64,000 bases of DNA from Arion vulgaris (GCA_020796225.1 CM036755.1:10709994-10773993), one strand, 5' to 3'; counted from the first letter of the stretch, positions 37,686-48,186 are shown. Notes: generated by a model not told the origin, from the letters alone. Made by a program: numbers and translations.

Positions 37686-39251
37686 CAGCGCCGGATTAGC
37701 CTAGTAGCAGAAGTAGCAAATGCTACGGGCCCCGCGCTTCTAGGGGCCCCGCGCCTCCCGCGACAGATGAAAATGGAAAAATAACCAGATGTTATATAAA
37801 AAACACACAAGCTGTCTGAATTTTTAAATGTCTGTGTATGGTGCTGAATCCAACGAAATCGAAGCAGAAAATACAGAATTCACGTCTCACTGTGTAGTAG
37901 ATGAAGGCAGTGCTATAGAAGAATCATCATTACCAATATTACCATTAAGATCAGCAACTCTTCGCGATTTAGCCACATTTTTCACAAGACAAACTGAAAT
38001 CGAATGTACAGAAAGTTCTCCCAATTTAGCCATATCATCTTCAAGCCAAAGAGAAGCAGAAAGCACAGCACATGCTTCCTATGTAGCAACATCATCTACA
38101 AGCCAACAACACAACGAAAGTAAAATGTACTCAAACGATATTGGTGAATGGCCAAACAACTTCAAACAATCCACGATTTTGTCGAAAGTCGTTTTTCACA
38201 TACACACATACACCAACAAACAAAACTCACGTGAGAAATTGGTTGTGTTATACAGAAACTAAAGGACAACTGTTCTGTTTTGTTTGCAAAGTTATTGATT
38301 TAGGCTGTACCATAGAGTGACTGGTGTATTTGGAATACTCCGGCAGTTAAAATCTATTACAGAGGAAGAGATCTTGAAAAGAACTCCAAATATTGTCAGC
38401 TCTTACCAAGAGGATTTGGAAGAAAGCCTAGGCGACGAACTTGTGCAGTTTGCTGAACTTCTTAAAACTAATGTATATGGCCTTTTTCATCTTTACAGAT
38501 GGTCAATTGGCAAGTGTTTTACTGTGACAACTTCTGAGTTTTCGCTTTTCTCTCTTGTCGTTCAGCTCGTACATAAGTCTCTTCTTAAAAGACTCTGCGC
38601 CATTTCGTAATTTGGCTTTCCACACAACTCTGTCATCAGCTAGTCCCTCCCATGTGCTGGGACCTATAGAAAAGTTTTCATTGAGGCTTTGCAGACATCT
38701 TTATATCTGAGCAGTGGTCTGCCCTGGTGCCTCTTCCTCCGAAAGTTCACAGAACAACATTTGTTTTGGTATGCGGCAAGTTTCCATTCTTCTCACATGT
38801 CCCAACCATCTTAGTCGTCTACTGCTGTAAAACTAATGTAGCTGCTGTTATTAGCAACGAAAAGCAAGAGGCTCTTGAACTGCAATTTTATAAACTTATA
38901 ATGGAAAATTCATTAGAGTCGTGTTTCCCAAATGTAGAAATAGTCTTACGAATTTACTTGTCTTTAATGATTACTAACTGCAGTGGAGAACGTTCTTTTC
39001 CAACATTAAAGCGTATAAAAGTAAGTTAAGAAACATGATGGGACAAGATCGTCTAAATAACCTCACATTAATGAACATTGAATGTAATTTACTTAGAGAA
39101 ATTGATTTGTCTAGTGCTATCTCTAAATTTGCTCACATTAAATCGAGACAAGTTTGTTTGTAAAAGTTGTGTTTTATTTTATTATTATACAAAACCTAGG
39201 GCCCCGCGCTAAAATTTGCTACGGGCCCCGCGCTAGCCTAATCCGGCACTG
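37686..39251 (+). mobile_element. hAT transposon (ZMYM1-like), deletion derivative with exact ends
   Basis: 1566 bp with terminal inverted repeats CAGCGCCGGATTAGCCTAG / CAGTGCCGGATTAGGCTAG and a perfect 8-bp duplication CTCTCCAC (37678-37685, 39252-39259). Inside are a broken transposase: an N-terminal region with ATFFTRQ; a TTF-type zinc-finger part reached by frameshift (HVRNWLCYTETKGQLFCFVC, 38228-38290); then, after a large deletion, EEILKRTPNIVSSYQEDLEE; and the hAT dimerisation region (NCSGERSFPTLKRIK ... GQDRLNNLTLMNIE). A second insertion at 38476-38828 breaks it again. Non-autonomous now. Confidence 0.95.
38476..38828 (-). mobile_element. LINE tail inserted in the hAT transposase, 12-bp target duplication
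   Basis: 353 bp bounded by perfect AAAACTAATGTA (38464-38475, 38829-38840). Antisense codons resemble a LINE C-terminus (GHVRRM-type, then VWKAKLRNGAESFKKRL). Without it the transposase frame joins exactly (LLKTNV then AAVISNEKQE). Confidence 0.88.
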
Positions 39252-39259
39252 CTCTCCAC

Positions 39260-39400
39260 CTTACATACAACTTGTCTGCGAAAAATCATACGCGTGTTTA
39301 GACAAATACTATATCTAACCAAGAACTGTTTGCACAGTGTCAACAAGAGAATATAAAAAGAACGGCATACCAAATATGCAAAGAGACTGATCAATCAACA
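39260..39400 (+). mobile_element. LINE (3' part of the copy split by hAT)
   Basis: Continues the LINE of 37290-37677 directly after the CTCTCCAC duplication (LTYNLSAKNHTRVFRQ-type codons). Confidence 0.75.
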
Positions 39401-39499
39401 TCGGACTGGCGTGTTGGGCCGATGGACCCTGCTGGATTTGCTGAGGCGGAGATCGGAGCACATATGGACATGTCCGACTGTGCTATGATGACAGTCCTC

Positions 39500-39770
39500 T
39501 GATAACTGATAACTGATAAGCCCCATCATACAAAAAAAAGCTGGAGATGGATCAGACATGTGATACGCATGGAGACTAACGCTGTCACAAAAACTGCACT
39601 GAGATGGACACCAGAGGGTAACAAAAACGTTGAAGAACCAAAACATCTGGAGGAGAACAGTAGAATAAGAACTGAAAGAAATGAATCATAGCTGGAACAT
39701 AATACAGAGGACGGCCAAGAACAGAGGAGAATGTTGTGCATGTGTTTCTGGCCTAAGCCCCAAGAGTGTC
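39500..39770 (+). mobile_element. LINE C-terminal tail
   Basis: Reads KSWRWIRHVIRMETNAVTKT then ALRWTPEG, and RRTVE-ELKEMNHSWNIIQR TAKNRGE across a frameshift: a typical LINE C-terminus. Confidence 0.82.
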
Positions 39771-39779
39771 ACATGCTAG

Positions 39780-40292
39780 AGATTGGTTATTGGTTACTAA
39801 ACTGACGTCATTGCACTCCGGGCAGACCCATAGGTACTGAATCTCCCCAACAGATACTGAAGAGTATGCATACTGATGGTTCCGTGGCTCGCTGATTAAA
39901 CACACTCCTTACTCTGTCCATCAGGCGTCCAGTTCTACTTGTACAACGGGCAACTCAAACTGTTTAAATCGCTGGATCGATTCAGCATCTATTTTAGTGT
40001 CTTCATCCAACAGCCAGTCGCGAAGAGACCAAAAAACAACCCATTTATCCATCTTCAGCTCCCTAACAATCGATGCTGTCGATCCAAGCCTGTCCACTCT
40101 CTCATTACCGTAAACACCCGCATGTCGAGGACAGTAGATCCACGTAAGCCTCTGGAGGTTAGAAACTTCTATAGACGACATCCACTCATATCGAAACTTG
40201 CCCTTCTGGATCTTGTGAAGCATCGACTGATAGTCAGATACAACAACGGCCCCAGTAAATGAAGTGCCAGAGATCCAATGTAGGAGATACAT
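39780..40292 (-). mobile_element. Retroelement RNase H domain and 3' flank
   Basis: The minus-strand frame shows VVVSDYQSMLHKIQKGKFRY (second Asp), WMSSIEVSNLQRLTWIYCPR and HAGVYGNERVDRLGSTA (His and final Asp kept). The TDGS motif is missing. It serves as the reference for the fragments at 3130, 26030 and 32400. Confidence 0.82.
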
Positions 40293-40494
40293 GCTAGAGA
40301 GAGAGAGAGATGTTTCATAACTGCTTCCAACGTTTGTGTTTATTTGTAAACATTACTTATCTGTCTTTGTTTCTGCTTTGTGGTTTCATAAGTAACAATA
40401 CTTTGTGCTGTCGTCAATGTTCATAATTTATACATCCACTAGGTCATGGTTTGTCCCGGCAAAAATTGTCCCTTCAACGTGCGCGCGCTCTAGG

Positions 40495-40745
40495 GGAATC
40501 GAAATTGGGACATATCCTTTTACAGGACGTAGCCATCAACAACAGTAAACGAGTCGTCGATTTTTCTACGCACTACTTATACGTTCAGTAGTTTTCCATT
40601 GCTTTCTGAACGGTAAGGTCTATATTTACAGTTCGTAAAAATCTAAGGGAACGCATTTGCTTCCAAATTGACCTCCTCGGGGTTTGAGTCAGGTACGTTT
40701 GGGTTGTGATGGATCTCACTACCGCTTAAGTTACACACGCCCTAA
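40495..40745 (-). mobile_element. SINE-A copy, head continuous with the 37-bp array
   Basis: Body (GGACATATCCTTTTACAGGA ... TCTGAACGGTAAGG), then the head (GTTTGAGTCAGGTACGTTTG ... GATCTCACTACCGCTTAAGT). The head's outer part is the first unit of the array. Confidence 0.85.
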
Positions 40746-42480
40746 GTGGATCTCACTACCGCTTAAGTTACACACGTCCTAAGTGGATCTCACTACCGCT
40801 TAAGTTACACACGTCCTAAGTGGATCTCACTACCGCTTAAGTTACACACGCTCTAAGTGGATCTCACTACCGCTTAAGTTACACACGCTCTAAGTGGAGC
40901 TCACTACCGCTTAAGTTACACACGTCCTAAGTGGATCTCACTACCGCTTAAGTTACACACGTCCTAAGTGGATCTCACTACCGCTTAAGTTACACACGTC
41001 CTAAGTGGATCTCACTACCGCTTAAGTTACACACGTCCTAAGTGGATCTCACTACCGCTTAAGTTACACACGTCCTAAGTAGATCTCACTACCGCTTAAG
41101 TTACACACGTCCTAAGTGGATCTCACTACCGCTTAAGTTACACACGTCCTAAGTGGATCTCACTACCGCTTAAGTTACACACGTCCTAAGTGGATCTCAC
41201 TACCGCTTAAGTTACACACGTCCTAAGTAGATCTCACTACCGCTTAAGTTACACACGTCCTAAGTGGATCTCACTACCGCTTAAGTTACACACGCTCTAA
41301 GTGGATCTCACTACCGCTTAAGTTACACACGTCCTAAGTGGAGCTCACTACCGCTTAAGTTACACACGTCCTAAGTGGATCTCACTACCGCTTAAGTTAC
41401 ACACGCCCTAAGTGGATCTCATACACGCTTAGTTACACACGCCTAAGTGGAACTCACTACCGCTTAAGTTACACACGCTCTAAGTGGATCTCACTACCGC
41501 TTAAGTTACACACGCCCTAAGTGGATCTCACTACCACTTAAGTTACACACGCCCTAAGTGGATCTCACTACCGCTTAAGTTACACACGCCCTAAGTGGAT
41601 CTCACTACCGCTTAAGTTACACACGCCCTAAGTGGAACTCACTACCGCTTAAGTTACACACGCTCTAAGTGGATCTCACTACCGCTTAAGTTACACACGC
41701 TCTAAGTGGATCTCACTACCGCTTAAGTTACACACGCCCTAAGTGGATCTCACTACCGCTTAAGTTACACACGCCCTAAGTGGATCTCACTACCGCTTAA
41801 GTTACACACGCCTAAGTGGAGCTCACTACCGCTTAGTACACACGTCCTAAGTGGATCTCACTACCGCTTAAGTTACACACGTCCTAAGTGGATCTCACTA
41901 CCGCTTAAGTTACACACGTCCTAAGTGGAGCTCACTACCGCTTAAGTTACACACGTCCTAAGTGGATCTCACTACCGCTTAAGTTACACACGCTCTAAGT
42001 GGAGCTCACTACCGCTTAAGTTACACACGTCCTAAGTGGATCTCACTACCGCTTAAGTTACACACGTCCTAAGTGGAGCTCACTACCGCTTAAGTTACAC
42101 ACGTCCTAAGTGGATCTCACTACCGCTTAAGTTACACACGTCCTAAGTGGAGCTCACTACCGCTTAAGTTACACACGCTCTAAGTGGATCTCACTACCGC
42201 TTAAGTTACACACGTCCTAAGTGGAGCTCACTACCGCTTAAGTTACACACGTCCTAAGTGGATCTCACTACCGCTTAAGTTACACACGTCCTAAGTAGAT
42301 CTCACTACCGCTTAAGTTACACACGTCCTAAGTAGATCTCACTACCGCTTAAGTTACACACGTCCTAAGTAGATCTCACTACCGCTTAAGTTACACACGT
42401 CCTAAGTGGATCTCACTACCGCTTAAGTTACACACGTCCTAAGTGGATCTCACTACCGCTTAAGTTACACACGTCCTAAG
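40706..42480. repeat. 37-bp array, ~48 units, derived from a SINE A-box
   Basis: Unit: GTCCTAAGTGGATCTCACTA then CCGCTTAAGTTACACAC. It is the reverse complement of the 5' 37 bp of the SINE-A tRNA-like head. Variants (GTCC/GCTC/GCCC; GGATC/GGAGC/AGATC/GGAAC) occur in blocks, and a few units are 35-36 bp. No spacers. Confidence 0.97.
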
Positions 42481-42591
42481 GCATGGCCTTCTCTATAATT
42501 TCTATTATATTATAGTATTATATATTATTCTATTATATATTATATTCTATTATATTTCTAATCTCTATTATAGAGAAGGCCGTGCCTAAGA
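42475..42591. repeat. Foldback element (AT-rich hairpin) at the array end
   Basis: Arms CTAAGGCATGGCCTTCTCTA and (inverted) CTTAGGCACGGCCTTCTCTA enclose ~70 bp of AT repeats. It may be a tiny MITE; I see no clear target duplication. Confidence 0.75.
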
Positions 42592-42699
42592 TATACAAAC
42601 AGGTTAACCCATTGGTCCTTCTGAGCCGATTCACTTGCTCATTGTATTTTTAAAGAGGTCGCAAGCCCTTATACTGTATAATTTAGTACACATTACAAA

Positions 42700-43240
42700 G
42701 TACCGCTGCCTCCAGGGCTCTCTCATGGGTGGTTGAGCAACAGGTAACCCATACGATTATCATATAAGACTCGATGAATATGCTTCAAATGATTGAATCT
42801 GGAAGTCTGCGCGTGGAATGGTTGGACAGCATTCGGAGATCACATCTCAAGAAAATTACTTGGCTGTACAAATCTGGACATGCTGGAGTGCATTGTAACG
42901 AGCGTGCTGACTTTCTATCAAACAATGCCCCGTTTCAAGCAAGTAGAAGTATGGGCAGAGTATGTCATAAATGCGGTACGCCCTTATTTATGTGATATGA
43001 ACGAGTCTCAGACACTGGAACGAGTCCACGAATTAGGAGTTAAGTTTGGACATACCAGAGAGTGTCACCTACGTGGTAGAGAGAGAGAGAGAGAGAGAAG
43101 GTGTACTAAACAACTTCTCATGGGTACGGTGAGCAAATTGACTTTAGGATGGCTGTTGCAGCAGAGGACATAGCACGCATGGAAATTCCCAATGTGCGAC
43201 GACGTCGATTGCATAACATAACATAACATACATTATAACA
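42700..43240 (+). mobile_element. Retroelement RNase H fragment
   Basis: Reads EWLDSIRRSHLKKITWLYKS and GHAGVHCNERADFLSNNA: the terminal Asp is kept but the Gly of GNE is Cys. Then (shifted) RRCTKQLLMGTVSKLTLGWL. The TDGS motif is absent. It ends in repeats of CATAACATAACATA. Confidence 0.8.
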
Positions 43241-43499
43241 TAACATACATTGCAAAGTAAATATATCTGGAGGTAAAACATTATTACGGAGTGAAAGAAT
43301 TGATTAGTGAGGATCGTCATCACAGCACTCCGATCCATAGGTGCTCATATCTTCTACCAAATATCTTTGCCAGCGTATAATAACTAATCACACTAGCTCG
43401 ATGTTGATTTATCAAATGGCTCGAGCCTCTAATAAAGTGTTCGTGTTTGGCAGTTCTCACTTCATCTCTATCCCCTTCACTCTAGATAGGTATGTAAAC

Positions 43500-43725
43500 T
43501 TTTAACTGTAGAAAGTGCAGTCATTCGTGTGAGACAGTACATCATATCTTGCTTGAATGCCCTGGACTACACAAAGCTAGACAAGAACTCCTTCCACCAT
43601 ATTCATCTGTTCATAATACCCTTTACACTAGTCTTCCACAATTACCCTGCTACATACTTTCCGAAGACGGGTCTAAAAATAGCTACTCTTTGTTTCTAGG
43701 TCACAAACGTGTATAAACGCCTATA
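43500..43725 (+). mobile_element. Non-LTR zinc-knuckle tail
   Basis: Reads CRKCSHSCETVHHILLECPG then LHKARQELLPPY, the Cys/His tail that follows RNase H in jockey/R1-type elements. No upstream part joins to it here. Confidence 0.65.
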
Positions 43726-43741
43726 GCAGTGACGGTAGAAA

Positions 43742-43860
43742 TGTATAACGTGTTAACACGTCTTTAGCCCAAAGAGGAGAGAAAAAAACAGACGTGTTAA
43801 CGCGTCTTTAGCAGTGAATGGAGATAACGTCTATGCACGTCCTTAGCAGTTAAATGGTTA
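43742..43860. repeat. Palindromic motifs (ACGTGTTAACACGT)
   Basis: A perfect 14-bp palindrome ACGTGTTAACACGT and related copies (ACGTGTTAACGCGT, ACGTCTATGCACGT), each followed by CTTTAGC or CCTTAGCAGT, spaced ~55 bp. It may be the end of a piggyBac-like MITE. 43860-44200 shows nothing else. Confidence 0.5.
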
Positions 43861-44259
43861 TAGAACACATGCAGATTCTACAATTTGGCATTGGCTGCCT
43901 AAGAATGAAAACTCTCAATTCTGGGTAGAAGAAGAAGCCCTATGGAAACCATGAAACGAACTTTACTGAGAGATTTGTTTCTTTGTTATGTAGGGGATTA
44001 AAATCTCTTTAAGCCGAGGCACACTCTTTTCAACCTAAGAACGAGTCTTTTATTGATTATATCAGGGCGTGTATGCCAACAATCATGATAAATAAGAATT
44101 AACTCATTTCGGAGAATACAAGTTATATTACAAATTTACTGAAACATTTACTCCTTATAATATATACAGAGGTGCCAGTGGGGTATACGTGACAACCAGA
44201 AGTAGCATGACAATGGAGGTACGGACGGTTACAGAGTTGTGGTTTCTGTAGCTATCTTG

Positions 44260-44392
44260 TGATTTTTATGGTGTGTGGTAGCTAGCCCTTAGACCAACCT
44301 CCTTAGACGCCTTTTACGAAATGTGTGGCAGGTAACAGTGGTTCTATTCTTTACACCCCTAATGTGGATCCCGGTAAACACTCGTGTGTTGT
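44260..44392 (-). mobile_element. SINE-E copy
   Basis: GTGTGTGGTAGCTAGCCC ... GGCAGGTAACAGTGGTTCTA ... GGATCCCGGTAAACACTCG. A small RNase H scrap (TMEVRTVTE) precedes it at 44205-44240. Its CACTCGTG end begins the 63-bp array. Confidence 0.65.
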
Positions 44393-44884
44393 AGGTTTTA
44401 ATGTGATGTACATCTACATTTCTATACTAGATATATGTATACACTCGTGTGTTGTAGGTTTTAATGTGATGCACATCTACATTTCTATACTAGATGTATG
44501 TATACACTCGTGTGTTGTAGGTTTTAATGTGATGCACATCTACATTTCTATACTAGATGTATGTATACACTCGTGTGTTGTAGGTTTTAATGTGAAGTAC
44601 ATCTACATTTCTATACTAGATGTATGTATACACTCGTGTGTTGTAGGTTTTAATGTGATGTACATCTACATTTCTATACTAGATATATGTATACACTCGT
44701 GTGTTGTAGGTTTTAATGTGATGCACATCTACATTTCTATACTAGATGTATGTATACACTCGTGTGTTGTAGGTTTTAATGTGATGCACATCTACATTTC
44801 TATACTAGATGTATGTATACACTCGTGTGTTGTAGGTTTTAATGTGAAGTACATCTACATTTCTATACTAGATGTATGTATTAT
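44378..44884. repeat. 63-bp array, eight units in a four-unit higher order
   Basis: Eight 63-bp units starting ACACTCGTGTGTTGTAGG. Diagnostic variants (GATGTACA+ATATATG, GATGCACA, GATGCACA, GAAGTACA) repeat as two copies of a 252-bp block. A 201-codon frame crosses it by chance. Confidence 0.95.
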
Positions 44885-44934
44885 GCTAGTAGCCTTAATA
44901 GTTGTGTATGGAAGTCTATATATAATATAATAGC

Positions 44935-45070
44935 CGCCTATCGCAAGCGATGATGACAACAGCCTCAGACGTGTGCTGCTGCACCTCTCTAGTGTGTGTG
45001 TGTGTGGAGATGAGTGTAAAGTCCAATCATCGAACACAATCCCCTACCACAGGTGGGGCATACATGTGAG
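44935..45070 (+). repeat. Interspersed repeat 'N'
   Basis: CAAGCGATGATGACAACAGC ... CTACCACAGGTGGGGCATAC recurs at 55560-55690. Class unknown. Confidence 0.65.
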
Positions 45071-45311
45071 AGTTGTGTGTTCTGTCTTTTCGCTCAGCTC
45101 ACTATTTCTGCGCGTCTCAACGGTACGACCATTTTCAGCTATGCGAGTTCCTTTTGTGTTGTTACAGCGTCACATTTGGAGATCTTACGCAAGGGATTCA
45201 CAGCAAGTACTGTCTGTATCGAAGCATTTTAGAGACACTTTAAGAATGTATTTTAAGCGGGTTTTTTTCTGTCCACTAACTGATCGTTTGCCCCCTTCAA
45301 GCTCACCATAC

Positions 45312-45348
45312 ATCAATTGTTTAGACTATATATGTCTAAACAATTGAT
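45312..45348. repeat. Perfect 15-bp-arm hairpin
   Basis: ATCAATTGTTTAGAC, a 7-bp TATATAT loop, GTCTAAACAATTGAT, directly preceding a SINE-A copy. 45075-45310 contains nothing recognised. Confidence 0.85.
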
Positions 45349-45600
45349 TTCTGGTGGCGTCTGTGGCCTAGGGGTTAGTGACTCGGTCTATTAACCCCGA
45401 CGTTCTGAGTTCGAATCACGCCGCGGACAGTTTGCTTGCAAATTGTTTCCGTTGATTTTAACAAAGGACGATGGCGCCACCCGTTCAGAAAGCAATGGCA
45501 AACTACTGAACGTATAAGTGGTGCCTAGAAAATCAACGACTTGTTTACTGTGGTTGATGGCTACGTCCTTTGGGATATGCCACGATTTTCATTTCATATA
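45349..45600 (+). mobile_element. SINE-A body with a different tRNA head
   Basis: Head: GGCCTAGGGGTTAGTGACTC (A-box-like) and GAGTTCGAATCAC (B box). The body from ACAGTTTGCTTGCAAATTG onward is the ordinary SINE-A body. Same head type as 12640-12895. Confidence 0.87.
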
Positions 45601-45639
45601 TGTCTAGAGCTGTTTTGGCTATTATTTTGAGCATTATGA

Positions 45640-46060
45640 CTCTGCGTAGATGACTTGACTTATTCATCTCCGCTCCTCGTGGAGCATAAGGCCTCAACAG
45701 TTGTTCGCCATTTTCTGTGTCTCTGGCTGTCCTCTTATGGTCTCACACTACAGTTCAGCACTTTTCAGTTCCTCAAGAAGACTTCGTCTTCAGGTCTATT
45801 TAGGGCGTCCTATTTTTCGTTTCCCTTGTGGGTTCCACTCAAGTGCTTGTCTAGTGACTCTCGACTGTGTCTTCCGTACGGTACGCCCGACCCATCGCCA
45901 TTTTCTCCTCTTGACCTGGGTCATCATGGATTTCTGCCCGGTTCTTATCCACAATTCTGTGTTTGCAACTCTATCATGCCATCACAGTCTGATAATCTGC
46001 CGAAGACATCCGTTGACAAAGATCTGAATCTTATTTGTATTTAACTTGGTGACTCGCCAC
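45640..46060 (-). mobile_element. LINE C-terminal fragment
   Basis: Antisense of the family at 15293 and 50050 (TRQALEWNP-type codons; RRSLLEELK; ends with LMLHEERR). Frame broken. Confidence 0.75.
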
Positions 46061-46340
46061 GTTCTCTGCGTAGATGTTTGTCTTTTTGTGTGTGTCTGTG
46101 CTTCGATCATGTTTTGAAATGTTTCTTTTGTAAATCTGACTGTGCTACATTCTAAGAATATGTTCTCTTCTGTTTCGTGTATGTTTGCTCTGCCGTAGCC
46201 TCCGATAACATACGACCGACGGGCTCAGGTAAAATTCAAGGAAATAAGATCACAACTGTCGCGTGATTCTCGCATTCAGTGTTGTTGTATACAGACTATT
46301 TCCTTTTAAAAACGACACAACATGCAAAATCAAAGTTATA

Positions 46341-46596
46341 CAGGGTGTTCAACTTAAAAGCAGCCTGTGAATAGAGCTAATCTGGCATATATGTATGGAA
46401 ATGGGAAGGTTCAGTTATGACATAGTATAGGTCAAGGTTGTGTGATGGTGTGTAATTGTAGTGCGGAAGGGAGATGAACAAATGTGACGTAGGACAAGCT
46501 AGTCAGAACCGGTTTAAATAGTAAATAGACGAGATGCAATGCGTACCTGGCAAATTTCTATTTATCACTGGGGCTGCTTTTAAGTTGAACACCCTA
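46341..46596. mobile_element. Mariner-like MITE nested in M1
   Basis: 256 bp, ends CAGGGTGTTCAACTTAAAAG and (inverted) TAGGGTGTTCAACTTAAAAG, flanked by TA. Confidence 0.9.
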
Positions 46597-46716
46597 TATT
46601 ATGTTAAAAGTTGAATTTAACACTAAGGAATATCAGTATTATGAATATTTTTCATCAATAAATAACCCTACTCATAGGGCAAAATTGCGGGAAAAAACGC
46701 AGTGTTCTATCAAACA

Positions 46717-46878
46717 CAGTGGCGGCTCGTGATCATTTTTGTTGGTGGGGCTAGACAAACATTTTCGGAAAAATCATGGTTTTGTGTTAGGTTATATTTT
46801 AATTTATTTAAAAAATACATATTACACATTAATTTTGGTGGGGCTCGGCCCGCAGGCCTTAATGACGAGCCGCCACTG
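46717..46878. mobile_element. hAT MITE (CAGTGGCGGCTCGT) nested in M1
   Basis: 162 bp with inverted ends CAGTGGCGGCTCGTGATCAT / CAGTGGCGGCTCGTCATTAA and a perfect 8-bp duplication ATCAAACA (46709-46716, 46879-46886). A relative is at 62265-62914. 46990-47345 has nothing recognised. Confidence 0.94.
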
Positions 46879-47359
46879 ATCAAACATATACAAAAAACCA
46901 GCCCTCCTCTCCCACACTAAACAGGAATTTTTTACTTCATGTCTGAGCTAGTCGGAATTTTGTAATCGGAGGCCATGGCTCTGCATAGTTGACACTTTGT
47001 TACTTGTTTTGGTCTATTTGCTATCCGTTCCCTTGTGGGTGCCGCGTTTCATACCAGTGTGAAAATCTCATCTGAGTTTGGAGAAGAATGTTTGGGCGGT
47101 GTAGATTTGTGAAATTGTATAGTTTGTTAGTGTGTGTTTATCTTGACCTATTAGTTTTCATGGGGAATCGGATATTTTTGTTTTCATACAATTTTTATTA
47201 ATGAAATTCAAGATCTTCTTTCTTTCTTTTGTCCTTCTCTGTTAGACGTAGCAGGTTTAAATGATGATCGGTTTCCGAGATAGTGTACTGTCGGTCGCTT
47301 GATATGTTGTGATATTGTGGAATTTTAAGATGTCTTAACTCCATCAACCCATTTTTTTC

Positions 47360-47965
47360 TTGATCTGCCCCTTCCTCTTGATGATTCCATTTTCAGGTTG
47401 TACAGTTGCAACTGGTGTATTCGGGTTCATTCTCACCAAGTGGGTAAACCATTTTGAGTCTCTGTTTTTCAATGAATCTAATAGCAGTTGTTGCTCCGAA
47501 TGTTCTTCTAATTTCCTCATTTCTTATATGGTCTCTTCTTGTTTTATTTACCGCTTCCCTCAAATATTTCATTCCACAGGTTGTAATTTTCCTTTCTTGT
47601 TCTTTTGTCAGTGCCCATGTTTGGCACTGGTAGCATAGTGTTGGTACAGGGTATTCAAGATAATTGCAGCCCGTGAATGGAGCTAATCTGGCATATATGT
47701 ATGGAAATGGAAAAGGTTCAGTTATGACGTAGTATAGGTCAAGGTTGTGTGACGGTGTGTAATTGTAGTGTGGGAAGGGGCGATAAACAAATGTGACGTA
47801 GGACGAGCTAGTCAGAACCGGTTTAAATAGTAAATAAACACAACTCAATTTGTACCTGGCAAGTTTCGAATTGTCAATGGGGCTGCAATTATCTTGAACA
47901 CCCTGTATAAAGATTGCATTTACAATCTGTCTTTTAGTATCTACTGGAATTCCTGGGTGTTTCAA
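47360..47965 (-). mobile_element. LINE fragment split by a mariner-like MITE
   Basis: The minus strand reads HPGIPVDTKRQIVNAIFI, then the MITE, then PTLCYQCQTWALTKEQERKI and RRDHIRNEEIRRTFGATTA. Same family as 8940. The split falls exactly at TA. Confidence 0.88.
47647..47905. mobile_element. Mariner-like MITE in a LINE
   Basis: 259 bp, ends CAGGGTATTCAAGATAATTG / CAGGGTGTTCAAGATAATTG, TA on both sides. Confidence 0.92.
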
Positions 47966-48186
47966 GATTTGGGTAAGTTGGTATGTAATGTTGTTGGCTT
48001 AAATTCAAGATACTGCATCTAATTTCAATTTGTTGTTGTTAAGTAGTGGATTCAAGTAAATAATATGGCGGAGACAAGGTGTGTTGTCATTAGTATGTGC
48101 CGAATTGGAATTCATTTCAATGATGTCCAGTTGTTTTGATGTGTATTTCAGCTTATTTCCTCCAGTTATCATGTAATGTTTCACTT

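Larger units (their letters stand above)
46194..46977. mobile_element. MITE M1 carrying two nested MITEs
   Basis: Flanks GCTCTGCC / GCTCTGCA (46186-46193, 46978-46985) are a 7-of-8 duplication. Removing the mariner-like (46341-46596) and hAT (46717-46878) insertions with their duplications leaves about 356 bp that match the 26150 copy inverted, without its internal duplication. Confidence 0.82.

Noticed and set aside
37828..38262. Host gene of ZMYM1 type
   Set aside because: Terminal inverted repeats and an 8-bp duplication show that it is an hAT transposon copy with deletion and frameshift.
40706..42480. CRISPR array (37-bp direct repeats)
   Set aside because: Units are contiguous with no spacers, in a eukaryotic sequence, and derive from a SINE.
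44325..44930. 201-codon ORF over the 63-bp array as a membrane-like repeat protein
   Set aside because: Same reason: the unit is divisible by 3, and hydrophobic Ile/Tyr text comes from AT-rich DNA.
44973..45347. 124-codon plus-strand ORF as a gene
   Set aside because: It begins in interspersed repeat 'N', ends in the hairpin at 45312 and resembles no family.
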